Assembly: GCF_024810105.1 (NCBI RefSeq)
Contig: NZ_JANUDX010000001.1
Location: forward strand, 248,001-312,000
Origin: Stenotrophomonas sp. BIGb0135
GTDB taxonomy: Bacteria > Pseudomonadota > Gammaproteobacteria > Xanthomonadales > Xanthomonadaceae
Direction of reading: 5' to 3'
Length of the DNA stretch: 64,000 bases
The notes beneath the pieces were generated by a model. The model ran no database searches and was not told the origin of the DNA. It worked only from the letters and a program-made list of their open reading frames with translations. Of the stretch, positions 52,258 to 61,117 are shown one piece after another; positions within the stretch are counted from its first letter, which is position 1; the number at the start of each line of letters is the position of its first letter. Made by a program: the position numbers and the translations under genes.

Positions 52258-53220
52258 ATGCGCACGCTTTACCCGGCGATCGCTCCCTATCGCGAGTTCG
52301 CACTGGCCGTCGATGGCCTGCATACGCTGCACGTCGAGGAATGTGGCCGGCCAGACGGCATTCCGGTGGTGTTCCTGCACGGCGGTCCGGGTGCCGGCGT
52401 CTCGCCTACCCATCGGCGCTTCTTCGATCCGGCCCGCTACCGCATCGTGCTGATCGACCAGCGCGGCAGTGGCCGCTCCACGCCCTTTGGCGAGCTGCGC
52501 GACAACACCACCGCGCACCTGGTGGCGGACATCGAGACGGTGCGCGCGCACCTGGGCATCGAGGGCTGGCTGGTCTTTGGCGGCTCGTGGGGGTCCACGC
52601 TCGCACTGGCCTATGCGCAGGCGCATCCGCAGCGTGCCACCGGCGTGATCGTGCGCGGTGTGTACCTGGGACGGGCGGAAGAGAATCGCTGGTTCAACGA
52701 GGCCGATGGTGGCGCCCGCTGGGTGTTCCCGGAACGCTGGGCGCGCTACGAGGCGCATATCCCCGAGGCCGAACGCGGGGCGATGATCGCCGCCTACTGG
52801 CAACGCCTGGACAGCGATGACCTGGCCACCCGGATCGCGGCAGCACAGGCCTGGCTGGGCTGGGAGGACCACGCCGCCACCCTGGTGCACAACGTCGATG
52901 CGGTATCGACCGCCGACCCGCTGGATACGCTGGCCAAGGCGCGGATCGAGGCGCACTACTTCCGCCATAACGCGTTCCTGGCGCACGGGCAGCTCCTGCG
53001 TGGCATCGATCGGATCCGGCACCTGCCCGGGGTGATCGTGCAGGGGCGCTACGACATCATCTGCCCGGCCCGTAGCGCGTGGGACCTGGCATGCGCGTGG
53101 CCGGAAGCCACGCTGGAGGTGGTGCTGTCCGGGCACGGGGCGACCGAACCGGCCACCGCCGATGCGCTGGTGCGGGCCACCGATGCATTTGCGGACCGGA
53201 TCGCCGGGCCGTCCGCGTAG
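52258..53220 (+). CDS. pip: Prolyl aminopeptidase (proline iminopeptidase)
   Basis: 320 residues, alpha/beta hydrolase of peptidase family S33, which removes N-terminal proline from peptides in the cytoplasm. Visible blocks: VFLHGGPGAGVSPTHRRFFDP with the oxyanion HGGPG, LIDQRGSGRSTP, the nucleophile serine in FGGSWGSTLALAYAQ, the aspartate in VIVQGRYDIICP, and the histidine in LSGHGATEP. Length fits the bacterial enzyme. The ATG follows a GAGGA at good spacing. Confidence 0.93.
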   Translation: MRTLYPAIAPYREFALAVDGLHTLHVEECGRPDGIPVVFLHGGPGAGVSPTHRRFFDPARYRIVLIDQRGSGRSTPFGELRDNTTAHLVADIETVRAHLGIEGWLVFGGSWGSTLALAYAQAHPQRATGVIVRGVYLGRAEENRWFNEADGGARWVFPERWARYEAHIPEAERGAMIAAYWQRLDSDDLATRIAAAQAWLGWEDHAATLVHNVDAVSTADPLDTLAKARIEAHYFRHNAFLAHGQLLRGIDRIRHLPGVIVQGRYDIICPARSAWDLACAWPEATLEVVLSGHGATEPATADALVRATDAFADRIAGPSA

Positions 53221-53325
53221 GCGCCGATACCCGCACTCGCATGGCTCGCCTGCACGGGCGCGTGGCGCGCGCTTAACCTGCGCGGGTGCACGCTGCCAGG
53301 CGACTGGAAGGAGCGCGCGCCCCTC

Positions 53326-53994
53326 ATGAATCACCTGCTTGGCATTTCCATGCTGGCCGTCGCATTGGCGGCGATGACCGGCGGCTGCACCGCCACCCCC
53401 GCGGGCACGACCGGGCCCGGGCCCAAGGCCGCCACCGGCACCGCCACCGCCGCCGCCGCCGCGCATGCCGACGCAGCTACCGGCGCGGATGGGTACGCCG
53501 AACCCGGCCGCGGGATCGCCGTGCGCAAGGTGCCCGGCACCCATGTCGTGCGTGACTTCAAACGCAGTTACCTGGCACTGGACGCCTGGAAGCTGTATCC
53601 CGCGGCAGGCAGCGTGGGCACGCCGCTGGTGGCGGTGGTGCTGGATGGCTCCAATGCGGTCACGTCGGCGGAGATGCGGGTGGGGCGCAGCGATGCCGCG
53701 CCCGATGTCCAGGACTGCCAGGTGCCGCCCGATGAAGCGATGGGCCCGGTCGATACCGTCGAGGTCGGGGGCGTGCCGTTTGCCCATGTCACGCTGGGCG
53801 ATGCGGCGATGAGCCATTACCTGTCCGCCGACAGCTACCGCGCCGTGCACGGCGGCGCCTGTTATGCCATCGACCTGATCATTGCCGGCACCCGGCCGGA
53901 CGTCTATGACCCGCCGCGCACGCCGCCCTTCAGCAAGGACGCCGCGACGAAGGTGCTGGCCGCTGCGTTGGCCGCCGTGCACTGGCAGCCGTAG
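53326..53994 (+). CDS. Lipoprotein of unknown function
   Basis: 222 residues. The signal sequence MNHLLGISMLAVALAAMTGGC has a lipobox-like TGGC, then an alanine/threonine-rich linker. The domain from about residue 80 is compact (FKRSYLALDAWKLYPAAG, VAVVLDGSNAVTSAEMRVG) with cysteines in QDCQVP and GGACYAIDLI. No family recognised. Confidence 0.6.
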   Translation: MNHLLGISMLAVALAAMTGGCTATPAGTTGPGPKAATGTATAAAAAHADAATGADGYAEPGRGIAVRKVPGTHVVRDFKRSYLALDAWKLYPAAGSVGTPLVAVVLDGSNAVTSAEMRVGRSDAAPDVQDCQVPPDEAMGPVDTVEVGGVPFAHVTLGDAAMSHYLSADSYRAVHGGACYAIDLIIAGTRPDVYDPPRTPPFSKDAATKVLAAALAAVHWQP

Positions 53995-54002
53995 CCGGCG
54001 CG

Positions 54003-54422
54003 TCCATGCCATCAGAGCGCGCAACACTGCTGCGCTGCGCACGCCGATCAGGACGGCAGGCAGCATCGAGACCCGACTGGCGGCCAGCAGTGTAATCGCC
54101 GGTTCAATCGCGTCGGTCGAGCGTTCGGCCACGAAATGCAGGGTCGACGCAGCACGGTGGGCAGGCGCCAGCCACACCCTGATCAACACGTGCGGGCTGT
54201 TGACCTGCATCGCCATGGCCACGATAAGCAAGACGTGCAGCGGCAACGTCCACACCGCAATGGCGGGGAACGCCGAACCGCCGGCGCGTCGAGGCCGGTC
54301 ATCGAGGGCACATCGACTGTGTTGTGCCCCTTCTGGCTGGCCTGGGTACCCGATACCAGCGAAAACGGAACCAAGCCGACCATCACCGGCAGCGCATCCA
54401 GCAGCCCGCAGCCCGTAGGCAA
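54003..54422 (-). pseudogene. azlC-like branched-chain amino acid permease fragment, frameshifted
   Basis: The frame from 54422 reads LLDALPVMVGLVPFSLVSGTQA, the usual start of AzlC-type permeases (DALPxMxGxVPFxLxxG), then loses sense near 54290. A second frame continues GGSAFPAIAVWTLPLHVLLIVAMAMQVNS and later MLPAVLIGVRSAAVLRAL. Two frames for one protein without an intact start-to-stop path indicate a decayed gene. The remaining DNA to 54652 holds nothing I can recognise. Confidence 0.5.
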
Positions 54423-54652
54423 CTATCGGCGGCGCGGCGGGCGGCAGCGTGGACCAGGGCGTTGCCGCGCGCGTTTCGTCCCGCAGGCGCCGGCAGCCAC
54501 GCTGTCGCGCCGCGCCGCGCCGATGATCGTAGCGCACCGGCCGCGGCCGCGGTCACGGCGCTTGATCCGGCGCCCACGTGCGCTGCGGCATGATCAGCGC
54601 GAAGGCAACGACGCGCGTGCGACGCGTCCTGCACCGCAATCAAGGAGATGGC

Positions 54653-55261
54653 GTGAGCGATTGGTCCCCCCTGCCCCGCGCGTTCTACCAGCGCCATCCC
54701 ACGCTGGTGGCGCCGGCGCTGTTGAACAAGCTGCTGGTGCGCGATGACGGTCGCGCCGGCCGGATCGTCGAGGTCGAAGCCTATGCCGGCAGCGAGGACC
54801 CGGCGGCGCATTCGTATCGCGGCATGACCGCGCGCACGGCGACGATGTTTGGCGAGGCCGGGCACCTGTATGTGTATTTCAGCTACGGCATGCACTGGGG
54901 CAGCAATGCGGTCTGTGGCGATGTGGGCCAGGGCTGGGGCGTGCTGCTGCGGGCGTTGGAGCCGGTGCACGGGCTGGACCTGATCCGTGACGCGCGGCCG
55001 GCGATACGTCGTGACCGCGACCTGGCCAGCGGCCCGGGGCGGTTGTCGCAGGCGATGGGGATCACCAAGGCGCTGGATGGCGCCGACCTGGTCCGTAACG
55101 ATCGCGGCGTGCGGATCGTCTGCGACGGCGTCGCCCCGCCGCCCGACCCGGCGGTGGGGCCGCGGATCGGGATCAGCAAGGCGGTGGCGTTCCCCTGGCG
55201 CTGGCATGTGCCGGGGCATACGCATGTGTCCGGGCGCGTGGGCGGCAGGGGCCGCGCCTGA
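54653..55261 (+). CDS. DNA-3-methyladenine glycosylase (AAG/MPG family)
   Basis: 202 residues from GTG 54653 with AAGGAG upstream. The protein removes alkylated purines from DNA in base excision repair. Family blocks: PALLNKLLVRDD, GRIVEVEAYAGSEDPAAHSYRGMTART (the catalytic glutamate lies in VEVEAY), GHLYVYFSYGMHWGSNAVCG, and SGPGRLSQAMGIT. Length matches bacterial members. The convergent TonB-like gene starts its stop codon directly after this stop. Confidence 0.92.
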   Translation: MSDWSPLPRAFYQRHPTLVAPALLNKLLVRDDGRAGRIVEVEAYAGSEDPAAHSYRGMTARTATMFGEAGHLYVYFSYGMHWGSNAVCGDVGQGWGVLLRALEPVHGLDLIRDARPAIRRDRDLASGPGRLSQAMGITKALDGADLVRNDRGVRIVCDGVAPPPDPAVGPRIGISKAVAFPWRWHVPGHTHVSGRVGGRGRA

Positions 55262-55969
55262 TCAGGGCGAAGGCGCGGCAACCGAGCGCATGTCGAGCAT
55301 GCTGCCCGCCTCCCACTGCCGGCCACCGATCACGAACGGCACGCTGACCCGGGTACGCCCGATCACCGCGCGCCCGTTGGCCGTGGCCGGCACGAAGGGA
55401 TGGGTGCGCAGGGCTTCCATCGCGGCGCGGTCGAGGTCGCGGCTGCCCGAGCTTGACGCCACCGACATGCCGATCGCGCGGCCTTCGGCGGACACCTCCA
55501 CCCGCAGCACCGCCTCGCCCTCGATACCGGCGCGGAACGCGGCGGCCGGATAACGCGGCAGGTGGCTGCGCCAGTAGGCGGCATCGAGCGACGGCGCGAC
55601 CGGCAGCGTGGCGCCGGCATCCAGCCCGAGTTGCGCGCGCACGGCAGGCTCCAGGCCCGCCGGGCAGGCATCGCTCGCCGCGGGCATGGGTTCGCTGGTG
55701 CAGCCATCGGTGTGCCCGCGCCGGCAATCGATCTGGTCCAGCAGGCGGTCCTGCAGGGCTGCGACGCACGCCTGTTCGGGCGTGGCTGGCAGGTGGGTGG
55801 GCTGGGCACGGATCGCGCGGATCAGCGCAGCGCAGCCGGCCGCCTCGCCGGCCCGGCACTGCACGGCCTCCGGACTGTCGGCGGTCGGCAGCTCTGCGGC
55901 GCTGGCCAGCGTGGCCCAACCGCCCAGGATCAACAGGGCCATCGCCCGGCCCCGGGTGTGTCTTTTCAT
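55262..55969 (-). CDS. Exported TonB C-terminal-like protein
   Basis: 235 residues. A signal peptide ends near TLASAA. The first part has several cysteines (VQCRAGEAAGCAAL; IDCRRGHTDGCTSE). The C-terminal 90 residues have the TonB C-domain pattern (LPRYPAAAFRAGIEGEAVLRVEVSAEGR, then ALRTHPFVPATANGR and VSVPFVIGG). It lacks the N-terminal anchor helix and proline spacer of a classical TonB, so energy coupling is doubtful; it may be a periplasmic relative. Confidence 0.7.
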   Translation of the reverse strand: MKRHTRGRAMALLILGGWATLASAAELPTADSPEAVQCRAGEAAGCAALIRAIRAQPTHLPATPEQACVAALQDRLLDQIDCRRGHTDGCTSEPMPAASDACPAGLEPAVRAQLGLDAGATLPVAPSLDAAYWRSHLPRYPAAAFRAGIEGEAVLRVEVSAEGRAIGMSVASSSGSRDLDRAAMEALRTHPFVPATANGRAVIGRTRVSVPFVIGGRQWEAGSMLDMRSVAAPSP

Positions 55970-56107
55970 GGCGCTGCTCCGTCCCTGATGGCGGCAGCGA
56001 TGGTAACTGAATGGGAGTGCCGGGCCGAGGCCGCTGGCCGAGGGCCAGAGCCGTTCAGACAGGCAAATCGTCATTCCGGTGTAAAATTCATCGTTTTAGC
56101 CGGAATC

Positions 56108-56806
56108 ATGGCGAAAGCCCCCTACCGACCGCCCGTGCCCGGCCCGGCCTTCATCCGCCTGCTGGCGGGGTTTGCCGATGGCCCCCTGCCTGCCGCCAGC
56201 CCGGACATGAGCGACCGCCTCAGCCAGTGGGTGGACTGGAACCGCGCGGTGGCGCTGTCGCGGGCGCTGGATGGGCGGCTGCCTGCACTGGCCGAGGACG
56301 CGCCGGTGTTCGACAGCGCCGAGCAGGCCGAATGCGCGCGGGTTCGCACGGTGTTGGCGACGTCGATCACCGCCGCCGCGGAGGGGCGGCGCGCCACGGC
56401 CAGCGACGACTATGCCCCGCACCGCCAGCATTGCATGGCCGTGCAGCGCTCGATGCAGGCATCGACCGGGCGCCTGCGTGGTCGCTTGCGCGACATGCTG
56501 GGTCATGCCGGGGCGCCGATGGCACGCCTGGCCGAGGTGGACGCGGTGATGGAGCAGACCCTGAGCCCGCGCGAGCAGGTGCTGCTGGGCACGGTACCGA
56601 CGCTGCTGGGCCTGCATTTTGAACGTCTGCGCGCGGCGGCCTCGCCCGCGCCGGACGACAGCGACAACGCGCAGGCGCTGCCGGCACCCGCCCACGAGGG
56701 CTGGCTGGCGCGCTTCCACAAGGATATGCAGGACGTGCTGCTGGCCGAACTGGATGTCCGTTTTCAACCGATCGAAGGCCTGCTTGCAGCGCTTCGCCCC
56801 CGATAA
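56108..56806 (+). CDS. DUF3348 protein, first gene of the motor-like operon
   Basis: 232 residues, mainly helical, no signal peptide or membrane helix. It begins MAKAPYRPPVPGPAFIRLLA and contains RLSQWVDWNRAVALSRAL and EGWLARFHKDMQDVLLAELDVRFQPIEGLLAALR. It fits DUF3348, which accompanies DUF802, OmpA and DUF2894 genes in xanthomonads and burkholderias. The next gene starts 10 bases on. Role unknown; a cytoplasmic adaptor of the membrane complex is a reasonable guess. Confidence 0.75.
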   Translation: MAKAPYRPPVPGPAFIRLLAGFADGPLPAASPDMSDRLSQWVDWNRAVALSRALDGRLPALAEDAPVFDSAEQAECARVRTVLATSITAAAEGRRATASDDYAPHRQHCMAVQRSMQASTGRLRGRLRDMLGHAGAPMARLAEVDAVMEQTLSPREQVLLGTVPTLLGLHFERLRAAASPAPDDSDNAQALPAPAHEGWLARFHKDMQDVLLAELDVRFQPIEGLLAALRPR

Positions 56807-56816
56807 CTGGGACGCC

Positions 56817-59219
56817 ATGTTCAGAACGAGTCTTTATTTTGTTGTCTTCCTTGCCGGCCTGCTGGCGGCGTGCTGGATCGGTGCCGGTTACCTGGGCAGC
56901 AATCCGGTCGGCGCGGCGGTGGCCGCGGTGATCGTGGCCTGTTACTGCGCCGGTGCACTGGAGCTGCTGCGCTATCGCCAGGCGACGCTGGGGCTGGGCC
57001 GCGCCGTCGCGGACACTTCGGCCGCCGCATCGGACCTGGGCGCATGGTTGCAGCGGGTACCGGCCGGGCTGCGCAACGCGGTGCGGCTGCGCGTGGAAGG
57101 CGAGCGCGTCGCGCTGCCGGCGCCGGTGCTGACCCCTTACCTGGTAGGGCTGCTGGTGCTGCTGGGCATGCTCGGCACCTTGCTGGGCATGATGGCCACC
57201 CTGCGCGGGACCGGGCTGGCGCTGGAGAGCGCGACCGACCTGCAGGCCATCCGCGGCTCGCTTGGCGCGCCGGTCGAGGGCCTGGCGGTCGCGTTCGGTA
57301 CGTCGATCGCCGGCGTGGCGACCTCGGCGATGCTGGGCCTGCTGGCCGCGCTGGTGCGCCGCGAGCGGTTGCAGGTGGTGCAGGCGCTGGATGCGCAGAT
57401 CGCCAGCCAGTTGCCCGCGCATTCCAGCCACTGGCAGCGTGCCGAGGGGCTGCGCATGGCGCAGGCCCAGGCCGAGCTGATGCCGGTGCTGGTCGAACGC
57501 CTGCATGCGATGACCGTGGCCATCGAGGAACGCAGCCACCAGGCCCAGCAGCAGCTGCTGGAGAGCCAGGCACGCTTCCATGCCAAGGCCGATGCCGACC
57601 ATGCGCAACTGGCCGCGTCGGTCGAGCTGGCGCTGAAAGACAGCGTGGCCGCGAGTGCGCGTGCGGTGGGCGAGGCGCTGCAGCCGATCCTGCAGGACAC
57701 CCTGGCGGCGATCACCCGCGACACCCGCGCGTTGCAGCAGCACGTCGGCGATGCCGTGCAGCAGCAGTTGAGCGGCGTCCATGCCGGGTTCGAGGCCAAT
57801 CAGCTGGCCAACGCCGCTACCTGGCGCGACGCACTGGCCGCGCAGCAGCAGGCCGAGCAGCAGTCGCGCAGCGCGCTGCACGACATGCTGGAGCAGCTGG
57901 CGACCCGGCATGACGCACGCGCCGCCGGCCTGCTCGATGCGCTGTCCGAGCGCATGGACGCCAACGTGAGCCATTGGGGCAGCGCGCAGCTGGCCCAGCA
58001 GGACCGCCAGCAGGCGCTGGCCGACGACCTGCGCGCCAGCCTGGCCGACTTCACCGAACAGCACGGCCGCCACGCCACCGGCCTGGCCGATGCGCTGGCC
58101 AGCCGCCTGGACGCCACCGCCGCCCGCTGGGCGGCCACCCAGCAGGCGCAGCAGCAGGCCAACGATGGCCTGGTCGCCGCACTCGACGCCGCGCTGCAGC
58201 GTTTTGCCGAGCAGCACGACACCCGCGCCACCGACCTGGCCGATGCCCTCGCCAGTCGCCTGCAGGACAGTGCCACGCACAACGCCGCGGCGTGGCGCGA
58301 CGCACTCGCCCAGCAGGAGGCCAGCACGGCCCTGCTGGCCGAGCGCAACCAGGCGGCGCTGTCGGCGGCTGCCGCGAGCTTCGATACCCATGCCACCGCG
58401 CTGGTGGCGGCGATGCAACAGTCGCAGCACGCCCTGCAGGACGCCCTGGAATCACGTGACGCGCAGCGCCTGGCCAGCTGGAGCGCAGCGTTCGACACGC
58501 TCACCGGCACCCTCGGCCAGCAGTGGACGCAGACCAGCGCCGCGGTAGCGCAGCGCCAGCAGGACATCTGTGATGCGTTGGCGCGGACCGCGCAGGACAT
58601 CAGCGCGCAGACCCAGGCCCACGCCAGCGAGACCATCGCCGAGATCTCGCGGCTGGTGCAGGTCGCCTCCGAAGCGCCGAAGGCGGCCGCCGACGTGGTG
58701 GCCGAGCTGCGCCAGAAGCTGTCGGACAGCATGGTGCGCGACACGGCCATGCTGGACGAGCGCAGCCGCCTGCTGGCGACGCTGGAAACCCTGCTCGATG
58801 CGGTCAACCATGCCTCCACCGAGCAGCGCACGGCCGTGGATGCGCTGGTGACTACCTCGGCCGACCTGCTGGAACGCGTGGGCAGCCGCTTTACCGAGCA
58901 CTTGGCGGCCGAGACCGACAAGCTTGGCGCGGTGGCCGCGCAGGTGACGGGCAGCGCAGTCGAGGTGGCGAGCCTGGCCGACGCGTTCGGCGATGCGATG
59001 CAGGTGTTCGGCAGCGCCAGCGCCGGCCTCGGCGAGCGCCTGGAGCAGATCGGTGGCGCACTGGATGCCTCCTTGGCGCGCAGTGATGAGCAGCTGGCCT
59101 ATTACGTGGCCCAGGCGCGCGAGGTGATCGACCTGAGCGTGCTCTCGCAGAAGCAGATCATCGACGAACTGCAGCAGTTGGGCAGCCGCCGTGGCGCGGG
59201 CAAGGCCGCCGGCGCATGA
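56817..59219 (+). CDS. DUF802 protein: MotA/ExbB/ZorA-like membrane part with long coiled tail
   Basis: 800 residues. Residues 1-60 contain two hydrophobic helices (FVVFLAGLLAACWIGAGYL; VAAVIVACYCAGALELL). Residues 103-135 (LVGLLVLLGMLGTLLGMMATL) and 155-185 (PVEGLAVAFGTSIAGVATSAM) match the paired helices of MotA/TolQ/ExbB proteins. From about 190 to 790 the protein is an alanine- and glutamine-rich coiled coil with repeats such as ADALASRLDATAARWAAT and ADALASRLQDSATHNAAAW. ZorA of the Zorya system has the same plan. The stop overlaps the OmpA gene start (ATGA). Confidence 0.75.
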   Translation: MFRTSLYFVVFLAGLLAACWIGAGYLGSNPVGAAVAAVIVACYCAGALELLRYRQATLGLGRAVADTSAAASDLGAWLQRVPAGLRNAVRLRVEGERVALPAPVLTPYLVGLLVLLGMLGTLLGMMATLRGTGLALESATDLQAIRGSLGAPVEGLAVAFGTSIAGVATSAMLGLLAALVRRERLQVVQALDAQIASQLPAHSSHWQRAEGLRMAQAQAELMPVLVERLHAMTVAIEERSHQAQQQLLESQARFHAKADADHAQLAASVELALKDSVAASARAVGEALQPILQDTLAAITRDTRALQQHVGDAVQQQLSGVHAGFEANQLANAATWRDALAAQQQAEQQSRSALHDMLEQLATRHDARAAGLLDALSERMDANVSHWGSAQLAQQDRQQALADDLRASLADFTEQHGRHATGLADALASRLDATAARWAATQQAQQQANDGLVAALDAALQRFAEQHDTRATDLADALASRLQDSATHNAAAWRDALAQQEASTALLAERNQAALSAAAASFDTHATALVAAMQQSQHALQDALESRDAQRLASWSAAFDTLTGTLGQQWTQTSAAVAQRQQDICDALARTAQDISAQTQAHASETIAEISRLVQVASEAPKAAADVVAELRQKLSDSMVRDTAMLDERSRLLATLETLLDAVNHASTEQRTAVDALVTTSADLLERVGSRFTEHLAAETDKLGAVAAQVTGSAVEVASLADAFGDAMQVFGSASAGLGERLEQIGGALDASLARSDEQLAYYVAQAREVIDLSVLSQKQIIDELQQLGSRRGAGKAAGA

Positions 59220-59863
59220 GCGATGAAATCGAGGTCGACGGCGAATCCGGCGCGCCGATCTGGGCCGCATTCGGCGACCTGATGTCGGTGCTGCTGGGCG
59301 CGTTCGTGCTGATCCTGGTGGGCGTGGTGGCGCTGCAGCTGGAGCTGTCCACGCGGCTGGACCATGAGGTCAAGCAGCGCCAGGCCGAGGCCGCACGGCG
59401 CAAGACGCTGGAGCAGGCGTTGGCGGTACCGCTGGCGGCCGGCCGGGTGACGCTGGTGGATGGCCGCATCGGCATTCGCGGCAGCGTGTTGTTCGCGTTG
59501 AACTCCGACCAGCTCCAGCCCGAGGGGCGCGAGCTGCTCAAAAGCCTGGCGCCGCCGCTGGCCGAGTACCTGTCCTCGCGGGAAGAGATCCTGATGGTCA
59601 GCGGCTTCACCGATGACCGGCAGGTGCGCGAGGGCAATCGGCAGTTCGCCGACAACTGGGCGCTGTCGGCCGAGCGGGCACTGACCGTGACCCGGGCGTT
59701 GATCGCCGAGGGCGTGCCGTCCTCAGCCGTGTTCGCTGCGGCGTTCGGTGCCGAGCAACCGGTCGGCAGCAATGCCGACGAAGAGGGACGCGCCCGCAAC
59801 CGGCGCGTGGAGATGGCTCCGATCCCGCGGCCGAAGGCCACGGTGGCCACCGATGCCCCGTAA
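59216..59863 (+). CDS. MotB/ZorB-like protein with OmpA domain
   Basis: 215 residues. One N-terminal helix (IWAAFGDLMSVLLGAFVLILVGVVAL) carries an aspartate in GDLMS at the place of the proton-conducting aspartate of MotB. A linker coil and a C-terminal OmpA-like domain follow (GSVLFALNSDQLQPEGRELL, VSGFTDDRQ, ARNRRVEMAPIP), which would bind peptidoglycan. With the DUF802 protein it makes the two parts of an ion-driven stator. It overlaps both neighbours. Confidence 0.8.
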   Translation: MSDEIEVDGESGAPIWAAFGDLMSVLLGAFVLILVGVVALQLELSTRLDHEVKQRQAEAARRKTLEQALAVPLAAGRVTLVDGRIGIRGSVLFALNSDQLQPEGRELLKSLAPPLAEYLSSREEILMVSGFTDDRQVREGNRQFADNWALSAERALTVTRALIAEGVPSSAVFAAAFGAEQPVGSNADEEGRARNRRVEMAPIPRPKATVATDAP

Positions 59864-60455
59864 GCCGGTCGACCCGCGCACGCGGATCGCGGCGTGGCGC
59901 GAGGACCCGACGCACCGCCACGACCCGGTGGGCCTGGCGATGCTGGATGCGTTCCAGGCCCGTGCCCTGCAACACCAGGGCCCGGCGCGGGAGCTGCTGG
60001 AGCAGCGTCTGGCGGCGCGCGTGGCCGAATACGCCGACCGGCTGCCGCGCGGCCGCAAGGGCGCGCCGATGCCCGCGGCCGCACGGCCTGCGCCGCTGGC
60101 CGCGCTGGCCGCCGAGTTGGCCGCACGCGCAGTGCCCACCGATGCCGCCAGCGCGTACCCCGCGCTGCCGGCGATCGAGGAATTCCGTACGCTGTGGGCC
60201 ACCGTGCGCAGTCGCGGCCAGGTGCGCCAGTCGCTGGCCGCCGCCCCCAGTGATGGCGGCCCGCTGAACTCGGCGGTGCTGGTGCAGCGGGCGATCACGC
60301 TGATGGGCGAGACCTGCCCGGAGTACCTGAAGCACTTCCTGGCCTACCTGGACAACCTGTCCTGGCTGGACCAGCTGCAGCCGCGCAACGCGGCCCCGGC
60401 CAAGGACGTGGGCCGCATTCCCAAGCCACGCCGCAGCCGCACGCCCAAGGGCTGA
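59853..60455 (+). CDS. DUF2894 protein, last gene of the motor-like operon
   Basis: 200 residues, soluble, basic. It begins MPRKPVDPRTRIAAWREDP and contains LGxxAMLDAFQARALQHQGPARELLEQRLAARV-like helices, then FRTLWATVRSRGQVRQSLAAAP and FLAYLDNLSWLDQLQP, ending in a basic tail (PKPRRSRTPKG). It matches DUF2894. The ATG overlaps the OmpA gene by 11 bases. A cytoplasmic partner of the coiled tail is possible. Confidence 0.75.
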   Translation: MPRKPVDPRTRIAAWREDPTHRHDPVGLAMLDAFQARALQHQGPARELLEQRLAARVAEYADRLPRGRKGAPMPAAARPAPLAALAAELAARAVPTDAASAYPALPAIEEFRTLWATVRSRGQVRQSLAAAPSDGGPLNSAVLVQRAITLMGETCPEYLKHFLAYLDNLSWLDQLQPRNAAPAKDVGRIPKPRRSRTPKG

Positions 60456-60616
60456 TCCGCCGCGCCACCCGGTGCCGGCGTGCCGCCGCTATACCAACGT
60501 ATATCCGAACGAACCCACGGGACGCTAGGCCGGAGGGCTGCGCCTGCGGACAATACGCGCACCGGCCTGGCGCACTGCGTCGCGCCGCTCCCCTTCTTCC
60601 GCCACCGGAGGTTCCC

Positions 60617-60709
60617 ATGGATCCCGATCCTGCCGGGCGCCGCGCGCCGCTGCTTCCTCCCCTGCCCTGTTCGACCCCGGCGCCTGGCCGGCGGCCTGCG
60701 CGCGACTGA
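60617..60709 (+). CDS. 30-codon leader peptide of the mgtA operon (mgtL-like candidate)
   Basis: ATG 60617 has GGAGG six bases upstream. The peptide starts MDPDPAGRRAPLLPPLPCST and ends RRPARD. Consecutive acidic and proline residues at the start are the feature of enterobacterial MgtL (MEPDP), which destabilises ribosomes when Mg2+ is low and so controls mgtA. Seven of the 30 residues are proline. A 10-bp hairpin begins one base after the stop. There is no sign of a mature protein function, so a regulatory uORF is the best reading. The likeness to MgtL is in the N-terminal pattern and location only. Confidence 0.6.
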   Translation: MDPDPAGRRAPLLPPLPCSTPAPGRRPARD

Positions 60710-60710
60710 G

Positions 60711-60744
60711 TCCGGGCAGGCCGGCCGGGCGTTGCCTGCCCGGA
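60711..60744 (+). promoter_or_regulatory. Hairpin after the leader, overlapping the next ribosome site
   Basis: TCCGGGCAGG and CCTGCCCGGA form a perfect 10-bp stem with a 14-base loop. Its right arm covers part of the GGAGG that serves the gene at 60754. A ribosome halted in the leader would change whether it folds. Confidence 0.6.
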
Positions 60745-60753
60745 GGCTGTCCG

Positions 60754-61053
60754 ATGCACTACAAGATCCTCTACATCACCCAGCGCCGCCTGATCGGTGA
60801 GCGCAACGTGGCTGCGTTGCGCAGCCAACTGCTGGCGCACGGCGCGCCGCTGTTCGCCCGCGCCCTGGTGCTCGGCTCGGAGCGGGTCATTGCCGATGCG
60901 CTGAGCCTGTTGCCGATCACCGAGCGCATCCGCGTGTTGCGGCACCTGCCCGCCCCGCTGCGGGCGGCGATGCAGCCGCTGTGCACGCAAGGCAGCCCGC
61001 ACCCGCTGCGCCCTGCCAGCCCGTTCGTCACCGCCTGCGCCCAGCACGCCTGA
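60754..61053 (+). CDS. Small protein between leader and mgtA, unknown function
   Basis: 99 residues, ATG 60754 with GGAGG seven bases upstream. It begins MHYKILYITQRRLIGERNVAALRS and has PITERIRVLRHLPAPLRAAMQ. No signal or membrane helix. It lies 64 bases before mgtA. It may be a real small protein of the Mg2+ operon or a further part of the leader. No family recognised. Confidence 0.5.
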   Translation: MHYKILYITQRRLIGERNVAALRSQLLAHGAPLFARALVLGSERVIADALSLLPITERIRVLRHLPAPLRAAMQPLCTQGSPHPLRPASPFVTACAQHA

Positions 61054-61065
61054 ACCCTGCATGCG

Positions 61066-61091
61066 CTGCCGCGCCCGAGCGTGCGCGGCAG
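61066..61091 (+). promoter_or_regulatory. Second hairpin before mgtA
   Basis: CTGCCGCGC pairs with GCGCGGCAG around an 8-base loop, 26 bases before the mgtA ATG. No T-run of note follows (CGCCTTTTCG). It may influence mgtA expression. Confidence 0.4.
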
Positions 61092-61117
61092 TGCCCGCCT
61101 TTTCGAGGAGTTTGCCC

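Noticed and set aside
56367..58430. 687-codon antisense frame over DUF3348/DUF802
   Set aside because: Mirror of an alanine- and glutamine-rich coiled coil; no domain and no ribosome site.
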